64,000 nucleotides of DNA from Ramlibacter sp. (lineage in GTDB: Bacteria > Pseudomonadota > Gammaproteobacteria > Burkholderiales > Burkholderiaceae_C), in NCBI GenBank assembly GCA_013815685.1, contig JACDFR010000016.1:1-64000 (forward strand). The letters run 5' to 3'. The first letter of the stretch is position 1, and every line of letters begins with the position of its first letter. Both the position numbers and the translations under genes were made by a program. The notes under the pieces were generated by a model. That model did no database searches and was not told where the DNA came from. It saw nothing but the letters and a program-made list of their open reading frames with translations. Shown one piece after another: positions 17,571 through 29,645 of this stretch.

Positions 17571-19112
17571 TCAGGAAGCGGCGACGGGAATGTTCTTGAA
17601 TTCGCCCGTGGCGATCTTCTTTTGCCACTCGGCGGGCCCGGTGATGTGGACGCTGGTGCCGCCCACGTCGACTGCCACGGTGACGGGCATGTCGACCACC
17701 TCGAACTCGTAGATGGCTTCCATGCCCAGGTCGGCGAAGCCCAGCACCCGGGCCGTTTTGATGGCTTTCGATACCAGGTAGGCGGCGCCGCCCACCGCCA
17801 TGAGGTAGGCGCTCTTGTGCTGCTTGATGGCCTCGATGGCGGCGGGGCCGCGCTCGGCCTTGCCGATCATGGCGATCAGGCCGGTTTGGGCCAGCATCAT
17901 GTCGGTGAACTTGTCCATGCGGGTGGCGGTGGTCGGGCCCGCCGGACCGACGGCCTCGCCCCGGACGGGGTCCACCGGGCCGACGTAGTAGATCACCCGG
18001 TTGGTGAAATCGACGGGCAGCTTCTCGCCCTTGGCCAGCATGTCGGCAATGCGCTTGTGCGCCGCGTCACGCCCCGTCAGCATCTTGCCGTTGAGCAGCA
18101 AGGTTTCGCCGGCCTTCCAGCTCGCGACTTCTTGCCGGGTCAGCGTGTCCAGGTTCACCTTCCTGCTCTTGTTGTAATCGGGCGCCCAGTTTATGTTGGG
18201 CCACAGGTCCAGACTGGGCGGGTCGAGATAGACCGGGCCCGAGCCGTCCATCACGAAATGGGCGTGGCGCGTCGCCGCGCAATTCGGGATCATGGCCACA
18301 GGCTTGCTGGCGGCATGGGTGGGGTACATTTTGATCTTGATGTCCAGCACCGTGGTGAGGCCGCCCAGGCCCTGCGCGCCGATGCCCAGCGCGTTGACCT
18401 TCTCGTGCAGCTCCAGGCGCATCTCCTCGGTCTTGTCGCGCGGTCCGCGCTGGAGGAGCTCGTACATGTCGATGTCCTCCATCAGCGACTCCTTGGCCAT
18501 CAGCATGGCTTTTTCGGCCGTGCCGCCGATCCCTATGCCCAGCATGCCCGGCGGGCACCAGCCCGCGCCCATGGTGGGGACGGTCTTGAGCACCCAATCC
18601 ACCACGGAGTCTGAAGCATTCAACATGACGAACTTGCTCTTGTTTTCACTGCCGCCGCCCTTGGCGGCGACCGTCACGTCCAGCTTGCCCCCGGGAACCA
18701 GCTCGGTGAAGATCACGGCCGGCGTGTTGTCCCTGGTGTTCTTGCGCTCGAACTGAGGATCGGCCACCACGGAGGCACGAAGCGTGTTGTCCGGGTGGTT
18801 GTAGCCGCGGCGCACGCCTTCGTTGATCGCGTCTTCCAGGCTGTCGTCGAAGCCTTCGAGGCGCACGTCCATGCCCACCTTCAGGAACACGTTGACGATG
18901 CCGGTGTCCTGGCAGATGGGCCGCTGGCCGGCCGCGCTCATCTTGCTGTTGGTGAGGATCTGCGCGATCGCATCCTTGGCCGCCGGGCTCTGCTCGCGCT
19001 CGTAGGCGCGCGAGAGGTGGGCGATGAAGTCGGCCGGATGGTAGTAGCTGATGAATTGTAAAGACGCTGCGATGGATTCAACTAAGTCGCTGTATTTGAT
19101 CGTGGTGGGCAT
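17571..19112 (-). CDS. Fumarate hydratase class I (4Fe-4S)
   Basis: The product of about 513 residues is an iron-sulfur fumarase that hydrates fumarate to L-malate in the TCA cycle. It has the N-terminal alpha domain with PICQDTGIVNVF and GWCPPGMLGIGIGG, an Fe-S cysteine in CAATRH, and the C-terminal beta domain with GPTTATRMDKF. Class I enzymes are sensitive to oxygen and superoxide. The ATG at 19112 (MPTTIKYSDL) is preferred over a TTG 8 codons upstream. An oxygen-stable class II enzyme is encoded 1.9 kb away. Confidence 0.93.
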   Translation of the reverse strand: MPTTIKYSDLVESIAASLQFISYYHPADFIAHLSRAYEREQSPAAKDAIAQILTNSKMSAAGQRPICQDTGIVNVFLKVGMDVRLEGFDDSLEDAINEGVRRGYNHPDNTLRASVVADPQFERKNTRDNTPAVIFTELVPGGKLDVTVAAKGGGSENKSKFVMLNASDSVVDWVLKTVPTMGAGWCPPGMLGIGIGGTAEKAMLMAKESLMEDIDMYELLQRGPRDKTEEMRLELHEKVNALGIGAQGLGGLTTVLDIKIKMYPTHAASKPVAMIPNCAATRHAHFVMDGSGPVYLDPPSLDLWPNINWAPDYNKSRKVNLDTLTRQEVASWKAGETLLLNGKMLTGRDAAHKRIADMLAKGEKLPVDFTNRVIYYVGPVDPVRGEAVGPAGPTTATRMDKFTDMMLAQTGLIAMIGKAERGPAAIEAIKQHKSAYLMAVGGAAYLVSKAIKTARVLGFADLGMEAIYEFEVVDMPVTVAVDVGGTSVHITGPAEWQKKIATGEFKNIPVAAS

Positions 19113-19192
19113 AGCGTTCGCAGTGTGCTGGCTCAATGGGAAATACTGATTTTACCGCCCCTTCATCGCCCACCAGGGACGCAGATGGAGGC

Positions 19193-19291
19193 GTCTTGGT
19201 GCGGGATAACAGGGCAGGCTTCGATGCCGGCGCGTCCACGCGGCTGTTTGGTTTGTTCCAGCGCTTTCACGGCGCCGAGGAGTTTCCCGAA
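19193..19291 (+). pseudogene. Histidine kinase ATPase-domain relic
   Basis: A short stretch reads VLVRDNRAGFDAGASTRLFG followed by LFQRFHGAEEFPE. This closely follows the N/G1-box region of sensor histidine kinases of the phytochrome-like type (VRDNGAGFD...LF..FQR.H...EF.GTG). The conserved Gly of DNGAGF is Arg here, and the GTGIGL box is lost. No kinase sequence is seen on either side, so only a ~33-residue relic remains. Confidence 0.5.
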
Positions 19292-19437
19292 CCCGCCGCA
19301 AGCCTGATGGTTCGGGGGGCCCTGCAACGTCTGGAGCCACCCCTGCTAAAACGCTGCGCATCTGTTTCGGCTATCCCGCGCCTTCGCGTTCGTCCAACGG
19401 AATTACACGCCGGCCGCCGGACGCGGTAAGGGCAGGG

Positions 19438-19818
19438 TCAACGCAATGTCTCGATGAAGCCGCGAAGCAATATTTTTGAGGGCGCCTCGTGTTGGGTCAG
19501 TCGGAGGAACGCTTCGGTTTCTAGTCTGCGAAACGCCATATCCCAATTACCGAACTCACGTTGCGCGATCGGGTCGTGGATCAGTTCCAGAATTCCCCTG
19601 TGGCGCCGGCTAGCGCGGACCCGCTGCAACACGGCGGCCAGTGCGGGCTCCGTTCCCTCCAGTACCTGCATGAAGTTCCCGCCGCCGTAGACCAGCATTC
19701 CGGTGACCTGCTGGGAACGGTTGAACTCGCGCGCGCTGGCGAGCAAGAGTTCGAGCTCCTCATCGGTGAACGGTTCGAGGACTGAACTTACGTAGACTAA
19801 GGTGTACAACTGGGACAT
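19438..19818 (-). CDS. BLUF-domain blue-light sensor
   Basis: The 126-residue product consists of a single BLUF domain plus a short helical tail. BLUF proteins bind FAD non-covalently and sense blue light through a Tyr-Gln hydrogen-bond switch. The needed residues are visible: Tyr in LYTLVYVSS, Asn in REFNRSQQVTGML, Gln in GNFMQVLEG, and Trp/Met in FGNWDMAF. No output domain is attached, so it must act through a partner, which may be the degraded signalling genes beside it or something elsewhere. It is a short-BLUF protein similar in size to PixD. Confidence 0.9.
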   Translation of the reverse strand: MSQLYTLVYVSSVLEPFTDEELELLLASAREFNRSQQVTGMLVYGGGNFMQVLEGTEPALAAVLQRVRASRRHRGILELIHDPIAQREFGNWDMAFRRLETEAFLRLTQHEAPSKILLRGFIETLR

Positions 19819-20242
19819 AGGTAACGTGCGAAGTTAAACGCCGGTGGGAGATGACCACTTTACGAACAGCAAGGCCGCTCTGGTTATTGGAGGGCGGGAC
19901 ACAGAAGGGCTTCACGTCCATTATCCCAAAGTCGAAAAAAACGACCCCCTGAAGTTGGTCTTGACCCCCACGGCAGGTAGTGGCTTGATTCTCAAGCGGA
20001 TGATTGCTGAGAGCGTTCTTGGACGCGTGCAAAGGCACTGGCGGGTATGCCAACCGCAAGGTCAGACCAAGCGCCGCCACAACAACAGCTACAAGTGGCC
20101 GGGTGACGCGCTGACCCGCGCGAACAAAAGAGGCAGGGAAGGCCGTCGGGGAGGACGTGTAGCTGATCCTATGAAGGTCCATGGCATGGAAGCCATAGCA
20201 TGCAGCAGGTTGGCCAATGACAAGACCGGGGTAAAGCGACCA
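19819..20242. other. Gene-free region between BLUF and the GAF pseudogene
   Basis: Neither strand gives a frame with family character. Open frames present here have an odd composition and no partner signals. It probably contains the decayed 3' part of the GAF-protein gene and the promoter region of the BLUF gene. Confidence 0.4.
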
Positions 20243-20734
20243 TGTTCTCAACCCCTTCAAACGGGTCGCAATGAGCTTGGCGAGGTTGCGAAGCCTTGCC
20301 ATGTCCCCATCGGATACCTTCTCGTCACGTGAAATGCAAACGTGCACAGGGTTCCGTACACACTGCCGTCCGGCCGCATGACCGGGACGCTCAGGTGGGT
20401 CCCGATCTGCAGCGGCGTGTACGGGGCCTGCCTGGACTCGATCAATGGGCCTGCGTCCCGGATCAGCTCGGGCAGGCGGCCCTGCACGATGTGGTGGCAC
20501 CAGCTCTGCTCGACAGGATCGGACATGCCGGGTTGGAGGACGTCGTGGCCGGGCGCGGCGTCCACCGCCATGAATGTTCGGCGCCCGCCTCAATCTTCGA
20601 GACGATCACCACGTCCATATTGAGTTGCTCGCACACTGCCTGAGTACCTGGAGCAAGGATGCCGGCAAGCCATCATCGCCATACTCGCCGGTCGCCACCA
20701 TCAGTTGTTCCAACATGCGTTCCAGATTATCCAT
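20243..20734 (-). pseudogene. GAF-domain protein, several frameshifts
   Basis: From the ATG at 20734 the frame reads MDNLERMLEQLMVATGEYGD and continues to SLLQVLRQ. After breaks near 20625 and 20590 it goes on as NMDVVIVSKIEAG, AVDAAPGHDVLQPGMSDPVE, and HLSVPVMRPDGSVYGTLCTF. After a third break near 20330 it reads DEKVSDGDMARLRNLAKLIA. This is the order of a GAF sensory domain. Such domains bind cyclic nucleotides or chromophores and usually sit in signalling proteins. What followed the GAF domain is no longer readable. Confidence 0.65.
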
Positions 20735-20961
20735 ACGAACCAATGCGTAAGCGCGCTCGGCGGTGCTGGCATGTTCCACATAAACGCTGCAGGCGTGTTG
20801 CCAATTGAGCGGACTCACCCGCTGCACGCCAGCGGTGCGGACCGTCGGTCTCAGCGTCATGCGTTTGGCGGGTAGGGTGAGGACGCTGGGATACACAAAG
20901 CGCCCGCAACTCTGTTACGGTGCCTGCAACCCGTATTTTGACAGCTGATCCTTACCCGAAC

Positions 20962-22347
20962 ATGAAGACCCGGATTGAACACGACACCTTCGGCCCCATC
21001 GAGGTTCCGGCCCAGCGGCTTTGGGGTGCCCAGACCCAGCGCTCGCTGCAGAACTTCAATATTTCCGGGGAGCGCCAGCCCCGGGAACTGATCCGGGCCC
21101 TGGTGCAGGTCAAGCGGTCGTCGGCCGTGGTGAATCACCTGTTGGGTCTGCTTGACCAGAACAAGGCTTCCGCCATCATCGCGGCGGCCGACGAGGTGCT
21201 GGCGGGCCAGCACGACGAGGAGTTCCCGCTGGTGGTCTGGCAGACCGGTTCGGGCACGCAGACCAACATGAACGTCAACGAGGTGCTGGCCAACCGTGCC
21301 AGCGAACTGCTGGGCGGTTCGCGGGGTGAAGGGCGCCTCGTCCACACCAACGACGACGTCAACAAGAGCCAGTCGTCCAACGACGTCTATCCCACGGCGA
21401 TGCATGTCGCCGCGGTGGACGCTATCCGCAACCGGCTGATGCCTTCGTTGATGAAATTGAAGGGAACGCTGGCGGCGAAGTCTGCCGAGTTCAACGACAT
21501 CGTCAAGATCGGCCGCACCCACCTGCAAGACGCGACGCCGCTCACGCTGGGGCAGGAATTCTCGGGCTATGTCGCGCAGCTGGTGCAGGCGGATCGCCAC
21601 CTGCACGGCGCGCTGCCGCATTTGTGCGAACTGGCCCTCGGCGGAACCGCTGTCGGCACCGGCCTTAACACGCCGGCCGGCTATGCCGAGCAGGTGGCGG
21701 CAGAATTGGCCCGCCTGACGGGCCTGCCGTTCGTCACGGCGCCCAACAAGTTCGAAGCCATGGCCGCCGCCGACGCATTGGTGCATGCCCATGGCGCGCT
21801 CAAAACGCTGGCTGCGGGGCTCATGAAGATCGCCAACGACGTGCGCTGGCTCGCCAGCGGGCCGCGCAGCGGCATCGGCGAGATCAGCATCCCCGAGAAC
21901 GAACCCGGCTCATCAATCATGCCGGGCAAGGTCAATCCCACGCAGAGCGAGGCCTTGACCATGCTGTGCTGCCAGGTGTTCGGCAACGACGTCGCCGTGA
22001 ACTTCGGCGGGGCTTCGGGCAACTTTGAGCTCAATGTGTTCCGGCCGATGATCGCCCACAACTTTTTGCAAAGCGTGCGGCTGCTGGCCGACGGGATGGC
22101 AAGCTTCAACGATCATTGCGCCGTTGGGATCACGCCCAACCGCGAGCGCATCGCCGAACTGGTCGACCGTTCGCTGATGCTGGTGACGGCGCTCAACCCC
22201 CACATCGGCTACGACAAGGCCGCGCAGATCGCGAAGAAGGCGCACAAGGAAGGCACCAGCCTGCGCGAAGCCGCGATCGCCTCGGGCCACGTCACGGCCG
22301 AGCAGTTCGACCAGTGGGTGCGGCCCGAGAAGATGACCGGGCATTAG
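20962..22347 (+). CDS. fumC: Fumarate hydratase class II
   Basis: The 461-residue product belongs to the fumarase/aspartase superfamily and interconverts fumarate and malate without an Fe-S cluster. Visible signatures are [14 protein letters not shown], the catalytic-loop signature [13 protein letters not shown] and the [14 protein letters not shown] substrate-site region. The ATG at 20962 gives the normal N-terminus ([16 protein letters not shown]). The stop overlaps the end of the convergent YqhA-like gene by 4 bases. Having both fumarase classes close together suggests use under different oxygen or iron conditions. Confidence 0.95.
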   Translation: MKTRIEHDTFGPIEVPAQRLWGAQTQRSLQNFNISGERQPRELIRALVQVKRSSAVVNHLLGLLDQNKASAIIAAADEVLAGQHDEEFPLVVWQTGSGTQTNMNVNEVLANRASELLGGSRGEGRLVHTNDDVNKSQSSNDVYPTAMHVAAVDAIRNRLMPSLMKLKGTLAAKSAEFNDIVKIGRTHLQDATPLTLGQEFSGYVAQLVQADRHLHGALPHLCELALGGTAVGTGLNTPAGYAEQVAAELARLTGLPFVTAPNKFEAMAAADALVHAHGALKTLAAGLMKIANDVRWLASGPRSGIGEISIPENEPGSSIMPGKVNPTQSEALTMLCCQVFGNDVAVNFGGASGNFELNVFRPMIAHNFLQSVRLLADGMASFNDHCAVGITPNRERIAELVDRSLMLVTALNPHIGYDKAAQIAKKAHKEGTSLREAAIASGHVTAEQFDQWVRPEKMTGH

Positions 22348-22949
22348 TGCTTGCGCTCGGCGATGCCCGACATGATTTTGTCGGTATAGGCGATGGCGAT
22401 GGCCGACAGCAGGAAGGTGATGTGGATCGCCGTTTGCGCGAGCAGCACCCGGTCGCTGTAGTTGTCGGCGTTGATGAAGGTCTTGAGCAGGTGGATCGAC
22501 GAGATTCCGATGATCGCCGTGGCCAGCTTCACCTTGAGCACCGACGCATTGACGTGGCTCAGCCATTCCGGCTGGTCGGGGTGGCCTTGCAGGCCCATGC
22601 GGCTGACGAACGTTTCGTAGCCGCCCACGATCACCATGATGAGCAGGTTGGAGATCATCACCACGTCGATCAGCGCCAGCACGACCAGCATGATCACCGT
22701 CTCGTTGAGCGAGGTGATGGGCACCGTCTGCTTGTAGCCGATGCTGGTGATCAGCTGTTGCAGCGCGGCCTGGCTGCCGAAGGCGGCTTCCAGCAGGTGG
22801 ACCAGCTCGACCCAGAAGTGGAAAACGTACACCGCCTGGGCTGCGATGAGGCCCAGATAGAGAGGAAGTTGCAGCCAGCGGCTGGCGAAGATCAGGCCCG
22901 GCAGGGGGCGCAACGGGGAAGGGGCTTGCAGTTTGTTGGGGTCTTGCAT
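22344..22949 (-). CDS. YqhA/UPF0114 family inner-membrane protein
   Basis: The 201-residue product has about four hydrophobic segments and matches the TIGR00645/UPF0114 group (YqhA of E. coli). Characteristic pieces are [34 protein letters not shown] and [20 protein letters not shown]. Function is not known. It is convergent with fumC (4-base overlap). Confidence 0.85.
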   Translation of the reverse strand: MQDPNKLQAPSPLRPLPGLIFASRWLQLPLYLGLIAAQAVYVFHFWVELVHLLEAAFGSQAALQQLITSIGYKQTVPITSLNETVIMLVVLALIDVVMISNLLIMVIVGGYETFVSRMGLQGHPDQPEWLSHVNASVLKVKLATAIIGISSIHLLKTFINADNYSDRVLLAQTAIHITFLLSAIAIAYTDKIMSGIAERKH

Positions 22950-23110
22950 GGGGAACCGGGTTTTTACGGATGGGCGGATTGTAGTTTTCCGGCGCGACGG
23001 CCCGGTTGCGAGTAAATTTGGCAGCGTGGGCGCGGCGTCCTCAGCGTCAGTGGCCTGTAAGTGCCAACCCGGACATTACCGCGAAATCAACCCGGCAACG
23101 GAGTCAAGTC

Positions 23111-25096
<1,986 letters not shown>

Positions 25097-25118
25097 CGGC
25101 GAAAGCCGCCACAAGTAC

Positions 25119-25145
25119 AAAGCCCGCCATCGGCGGGCTTTGTTT
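25119..25145. terminator. Bidirectional rho-independent terminator
   Basis: A 10-bp stem AAAGCCCGCC / GGCGGGCTTT with a 3-base loop is followed by GTTT. It lies between the convergent acsA and cytochrome c genes and can serve both. Confidence 0.85.
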
Positions 25146-25161
25146 CACCTCCAGGCGAAGC

Positions 25162-25467
25162 CTATTTCTGCGACATCACCCAAGCCGCCAGCTTCTTGGC
25201 TTCGGCGTCGCTGACTTGCGCGTTGGCCGGCATCGGTACGGGGCCCCAGACACCGGCACCGCCCTTGACGATCTTGACGGAGAGCTTGTCGACAGCATCC
25301 TTCTGGCCCGCATATTTGGCGGCCACATCTTTGTACGACGGGCCGACCAACTTCTTGTCGACAGCGTGGCAAGCCATGCAGTTCTTCGCGGTGGCCAGGG
25401 CCTGATCTGCCAGCACAGGCGCACAGGCCGCGGCAGCGATCAGGGCAAGCAGGGCACGTTTCATCAT
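25162..25467 (-). CDS. Small class I cytochrome c
   Basis: The 101-residue precursor has a Sec signal peptide (MMKRALLALIAAAACAPVLA, cleaved after ALA). One heme-c motif CMACH follows at mature positions near 10, and the Met ligand is in GVWGPVPMPANAQ. It is a periplasmic electron carrier of the c5/c551 type, probably donating to a terminal oxidase. The start has a GAGGAAG site. Confidence 0.9.
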   Translation of the reverse strand: MMKRALLALIAAAACAPVLADQALATAKNCMACHAVDKKLVGPSYKDVAAKYAGQKDAVDKLSVKIVKGGAGVWGPVPMPANAQVSDAEAKKLAAWVMSQK

Positions 25468-25587
25468 TCTTCCTCTGGAGTTGGAGTACATTTGTTCAAC
25501 GCTATTGTAGTGATGGCGGTTGACGCGCTTGTCTCGGCCAGGTAAAGCTGCAGTAATGGGAAGGTGCTGACATCGTTGGAGAAAGTC

Positions 25588-25830
25588 ATGTATCTGCTGG
25601 GACTTGGAATCATTCTGCTCGCCATGAAGTACCTCGAGTTCGGGCCGGTAGCAGCCTGGTCCTGGTGGTGGGTGCTGTCGCCGTTCGCACTGGCCATGGT
25701 GTGGTGGGCCTGGGCGGACTGGTCGGGCTACACCAAGAAAAAAGCGGTGGAGCGGGAAAGCGCGAAGAAGCAGGCGCGCATCGACAAGAGCCGAGCATCT
25801 CTGGGCATCAAGCCCCATCGCCGCCGCTAG
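25588..25830 (+). CDS. Small Trp-rich membrane protein (TIGR04438-like)
   Basis: The 80-residue protein has one or two N-terminal hydrophobic segments packed with tryptophan (AAWSWWWVLSPFALAMVWWA) and a very basic tail (KKQARIDKSRASLGIKPHRR). It matches the small Trp-rich protein group of Burkholderiales. Function is unknown. A GGAGAAAG site precedes the ATG at 25588. It diverges from the cytochrome c gene with a 120-bp shared upstream region. Confidence 0.8.
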   Translation: MYLLGLGIILLAMKYLEFGPVAAWSWWWVLSPFALAMVWWAWADWSGYTKKKAVERESAKKQARIDKSRASLGIKPHRRR

Positions 25831-25974
25831 CTGTCAGTTCATGTGCAAGGCCTGCGCGCGCGAAAAAAGCAGCCGCGGCGCAGGTCCCGACAAGCGCCCC
25901 CCCTGGCCGCCGGTCTTCCCTGCTAAGGTCGAGCGGAAAAGCCAGCGGCGGATGTCGAACTCGCAAGCACAACA

Positions 25975-27669
25975 CTAGTAGTTGTCGAGCACCGCGCCCT
26001 TGCTGGCGCTGGCGGCATTGAACGCAAATTTTGCCTGTACGCCGCGCGTGTAGCGCGGCCGGGGCGCGGTCCAGGCCGCGCGGCGCTTGTCGATCTCGGC
26101 GACAGGCACGTTCAGTTCCAGTTTCAGCTGGTGCGCATCGATGGTGATGGAGTCGCCCTCGTTGACGAACGCGATCGTGCCACCCGCCGCCGCTTCCGGC
26201 GCCACGTGTCCCACCACCATGCCCCAGGTGCCGCCGGAGAACCGGCCGTCGGTGATCAGGCCCACGCTCTCGCCCAGGCCGGCGCCGATCAGCGCACCCG
26301 TGGGCGCCAGCATCTCCGGCATGCCGGGGCCGCCCTTGGGGCCCAGGTAGCGCAGCACCATCACGTCGCCCGCCTTGATCTTGCCGTCGAGGATGGCCTG
26401 CAGCGCCGATTGCTCGTCGTCGAACACCCGCGCCGGGCCCGTGATCACCGGATTCTTCAGACCGGTGATCTTGGCCACAGCGCCTTCGGGCGACAGGTTG
26501 CCCTTGAGGATGGCCAGATGCCCATGCTCGTACATCGGCTTGCCGATGGGGCGGATCACGTCCTGGTCCGCACGCGGCTCATCGGGGACGTCCTTGAGCA
26601 CTTGCGCGATGGTTTCTCCGGTGATCGTGATGCAGTCGCCGTGCAGCAGTCCCGCCTTCAGCAGGATCTTCATCACTTGCGGGATGCCGCCGGCGCGGTG
26701 CAGATCGACCGCCAGGTACTTGCCGGAGGGCTTGAGGTCGCACAGCACCGGCGTCTTCTGGCGCACGCGCTCGAAGTCGTCGATGGTCCACTCCACGCCG
26801 GCCGTGTGCGCGATCGCCAGGAAGTGCAGCACGGCGTTCGTCGACCCGCCCGTGGCCATGATCACCGCCACCGCATTCTCGATGGCTTTGCGGGTGACGA
26901 TGTCGCGCGGCTTGATGTCCTTCCTGATCGCTTCGACCAGCACCTTGGCGGACTCCTTGGCCGAGTTCATCTTCTCGTCGTGCGGGTTGGCCATGGTGGA
27001 CGAGTAGGGCAGGGAGATGCCCAATGCCTCGAAGGCCGACGACATGGTGTTGGCGGTGTACATGCCGCCGCACGATCCGGTGCCGGGGATGGCGCGCATC
27101 TCGATCTGGCGCAGGTCTTCGTCGCTCATGTTACCTGCCGCGTTCTGGCCCACGGCCTCGAACACGCTCACGATGTTCAGGTCCTGGCCCTTGTAGCGGC
27201 CGGGCAGTATGGTGCCGCCATACACATAGATCGCCGGCACGTTGGCGCGCAGCATGCCCATCAGGCCGCCCGGCATGTTCTTGTCGCAGCCGCCCACCAC
27301 CACGACGCCATCCATCCACTGGCCCTGAACGCAGGTTTCGATGCAGTCCGAAATCACCTCGCGGCTGACCAGGGAGTACTTCATGCCCTCGGTGCCCATG
27401 GCCATCCCGTCCGAGATGGTGGGCGTGCCGAAGATCTGGGCATTGCCGCCGGCCTCTTCGATTCCGGCCACCGCCGCGTCGGCCAGTTTCTGCAGGCCGC
27501 TGTTGCAAGGCGTGATGGTGCTGTGGCCATTGGCGACGCCGACCATGGGCTTGCGGAAATCGGATTCTTCATAGCCCATCGCGTAGTACATCGAACGGTT
27601 GGGCGCGCGCGATTTGCCCTCGGTGATGTTCTTGCTGCGGCGATTGATCTGGATAGGTTTGGTGTCCAT
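25975..27669 (-). CDS. ilvD: Dihydroxy-acid dehydratase
   Basis: The 564-residue Fe-S enzyme makes the 2-keto acids in the last shared step of valine, leucine and isoleucine biosynthesis. Cluster ligands are visible in [19 protein letters not shown] and [12 protein letters not shown]. The ATG at 27669 ([14 protein letters not shown]) is the family start; the frame upstream is not conserved. It diverges from a LysR regulator gene with 71 bp between them. Confidence 0.95.
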   Translation of the reverse strand: MDTKPIQINRRSKNITEGKSRAPNRSMYYAMGYEESDFRKPMVGVANGHSTITPCNSGLQKLADAAVAGIEEAGGNAQIFGTPTISDGMAMGTEGMKYSLVSREVISDCIETCVQGQWMDGVVVVGGCDKNMPGGLMGMLRANVPAIYVYGGTILPGRYKGQDLNIVSVFEAVGQNAAGNMSDEDLRQIEMRAIPGTGSCGGMYTANTMSSAFEALGISLPYSSTMANPHDEKMNSAKESAKVLVEAIRKDIKPRDIVTRKAIENAVAVIMATGGSTNAVLHFLAIAHTAGVEWTIDDFERVRQKTPVLCDLKPSGKYLAVDLHRAGGIPQVMKILLKAGLLHGDCITITGETIAQVLKDVPDEPRADQDVIRPIGKPMYEHGHLAILKGNLSPEGAVAKITGLKNPVITGPARVFDDEQSALQAILDGKIKAGDVMVLRYLGPKGGPGMPEMLAPTGALIGAGLGESVGLITDGRFSGGTWGMVVGHVAPEAAAGGTIAFVNEGDSITIDAHQLKLELNVPVAEIDKRRAAWTAPRPRYTRGVQAKFAFNAASASKGAVLDNY

Positions 27670-27740
27670 GGCCGCAAGTATGCGCCGGGCCACTGATTCC
27701 TTCCAATCCGTATTCGACGAGGCATTAATATCTCGCGCAT

Positions 27741-28652
27741 ATGAATCCACCTCTGATCGAACTGCGCCTGTGGCGGCAATTCATCACGGTGGCCGAAGAG
27801 CTGCACTTCGGCCGCGCCGCCCAGCGCCTGCACATGACCCAGCCGCCGCTGACGCAGGCCATTGCCAACCTGGAGCGTCAACTGGCCGTGCGCCTGTTCG
27901 ACCGCACCAAACGCAGCGTGCAGCTCACCGCCACCGGCCACACGCTGTTGCCGCAAGCCCGGGAGCTGCTGGTGCGGGCCCAGGCATTGCCGATGCATGC
28001 CCGCGCGGCGGAGCGGGGCGATGTCGGGCGGCTGCGACTCGCGTTCGTTTCCACTGTCGGGTTCGGGCTGCTGCCGCAATGGCTGCGGGCGTTCGGCGCG
28101 CTTCATCCACAGGTTGAGTTCGAGCTGGTGGAAGCCACAGGCGATGTGCAGCTGCGAGCCCTGGAGCGCGGCGAGATCGACGCCGGGTTCATGCTGCATT
28201 CGCCCGGCATGGGTCCGGTGCGCCTGGAAGCCCTGCGGGTGTCGCGCGAGCCATTGGTGCTGGCGCTGCCCGAGCAGCACCCGCTGGCCGGCGCTCGCGC
28301 CCTGTCGCTCGAGCCCGTCCTCAAAGAGCCGCTGGTCATGTTCCCCCGCCGTATCCTGCCTTCCCTGCACGACGCGATCTTTGGGATGTATCACGCCGCG
28401 GGGCGGATGCCCGCCGTCGCACAGGAAGCCATCCAGATGCAGACCATCGTCAACCTCGTGTCTGCCGGGCTGGGACTGGCCTGGGTGCCCGACAGCGTGC
28501 GCCAGTTCCAGCGTCCCGGAGTGGTTTACCGCCACGTGGGAGGCAAGCAGGCAAAGCAGGTTCCTGGCTGCGAAACGAGCCTCGCGTGGTCAGCGGCGGG
28601 CAGGCCCGTGCTCGAGCGCTTCATCGCGTTCGCGCGCAACGGCGCCCGCTGA
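27741..28652 (+). CDS. LysR-family transcriptional regulator
   Basis: The 303-residue product has the N-terminal winged helix-turn-helix ([20 protein letters not shown], residues 23-42) and a C-terminal periplasmic-binding-like effector domain. It is divergent from ilvD with a 71-bp gap, the usual place for a LysR protein to control both genes. The effector is unknown. The last 63 bases overlap the end of the opposing LysR gene. Confidence 0.9.
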   Translation: MNPPLIELRLWRQFITVAEELHFGRAAQRLHMTQPPLTQAIANLERQLAVRLFDRTKRSVQLTATGHTLLPQARELLVRAQALPMHARAAERGDVGRLRLAFVSTVGFGLLPQWLRAFGALHPQVEFELVEATGDVQLRALERGEIDAGFMLHSPGMGPVRLEALRVSREPLVLALPEQHPLAGARALSLEPVLKEPLVMFPRRILPSLHDAIFGMYHAAGRMPAVAQEAIQMQTIVNLVSAGLGLAWVPDSVRQFQRPGVVYRHVGGKQAKQVPGCETSLAWSAAGRPVLERFIAFARNGAR

Positions 28653-29573
28653 GCCAGGGTCTCGGGCCGGCCGTCTCACACCGTGCGCTTCGGCCTGGAT
28701 CCATTGGGCAACACGCAACACCTCCTCGCGGGGCTGCTCATGCGCCTGGACGAGCCAGTACGAATTGGGGCTGGTGACGGGGCTCGTCGGCAGCTGCAGG
28801 AGCGCGAGTTGCCTGCTCTCGATGAGGGGCTGGATGAGCTCCAGCCGCCCCAGGGCCAAGCCCTGCCCCGCCAGCGCTGCCTGGATGACCTGGTCGTATT
28901 GGTTGAAACGGATCACGCCGCGCCGCGCCTTTTTCCAGGCTGCATCGCCCAGCCACCGGCGCCACTGCAGCCAGGGCCTGGAATCCTCGAACTCCAGGAG
29001 CGGATGCGATGAAACCACGTCTTCGGCGCGCTGCGCCACGGCCAGGATCGAGGGGTGTGCCACAGGCATGATCGTTTCCTCGAACAGGCGAATGGCCCTC
29101 GGGGGCGCTGCGGTGTCCTTGCAATAGCGGATGGCCAGATCGACGCCGTCCGCCCGGAGGTCGTTCAAGTGGTTGCTGGCCGACAAACGCACGTCCAGCC
29201 GGGGGTAGAGTTGTTGCAGGCGGCCCAGCCGGGGGAGCAGCCACAGGCCGGCGACGCCAATGCTGGCTGTCACGGTGACCGCATGCGGCGCATCACCGCG
29301 CCGTACCTCGGCGGCGATTTCCTGCAGCTGCAGGATCGCTTGATCGGCCGTGCGAAACAGCCTTTCGCCCTCGGCTGTGAATCCGACGCCGCGTTGCTTT
29401 CTGACGAAGAGCTTGACGCCGACTTGGTCCTCGAGCGACTGGATCTGCCTGCTGACCGCCGACTGGGTCAGGCAAAGATCCTCGGCGGCCAGGGTAATGC
29501 TCATCCGGCGGCCGACGGCCACGAAGGCCTTCAGGAATTCCAGGGAAAAAAGGGTGGCGAGCGGCTCCGGCAT
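28590..29573 (-). CDS. LysR-family transcriptional regulator, GcvA-like
   Basis: The ~327-residue product has the helix-turn-helix SITLAAEDLCLTQSAVSRQI and an effector domain of the GcvA/AmpR type. The C-terminal ~25 residues are Arg/Ala/Gly-rich and come from the 63-base overlap with the convergent LysR gene. The start may be the ATG at 29573 or an in-frame GTG at 29603. It follows the small membrane-protein gene and the MFS gene on the same strand and may control them. Confidence 0.85.
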   Translation of the reverse strand: MPEPLATLFSLEFLKAFVAVGRRMSITLAAEDLCLTQSAVSRQIQSLEDQVGVKLFVRKQRGVGFTAEGERLFRTADQAILQLQEIAAEVRRGDAPHAVTVTASIGVAGLWLLPRLGRLQQLYPRLDVRLSASNHLNDLRADGVDLAIRYCKDTAAPPRAIRLFEETIMPVAHPSILAVAQRAEDVVSSHPLLEFEDSRPWLQWRRWLGDAAWKKARRGVIRFNQYDQVIQAALAGQGLALGRLELIQPLIESRQLALLQLPTSPVTSPNSYWLVQAHEQPREEVLRVAQWIQAEAHGVRRPARDPGSAGAVARERDEALEHGPARR

Positions 29574-29645
29574 TGCGCGATCTGATGAGGGGGACTCCTC
29601 CACATTGGATCACAGCGGCGTCGGCGGCGCCGTGCCCGCGCCCCG

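Noticed and set aside
19844..20332. Plus-strand frame of about 160 codons beside the BLUF gene
   Set aside because: Composition and lack of a ribosome site argue against a gene, and its right end lies antisense to the GAF-domain similarity.
25831..25974. Possible small RNA or gene between the Trp-rich protein and ilvD
   Set aside because: No stem-loop with U-tract, no promoter and no frame with coding character were found in these 144 bases.
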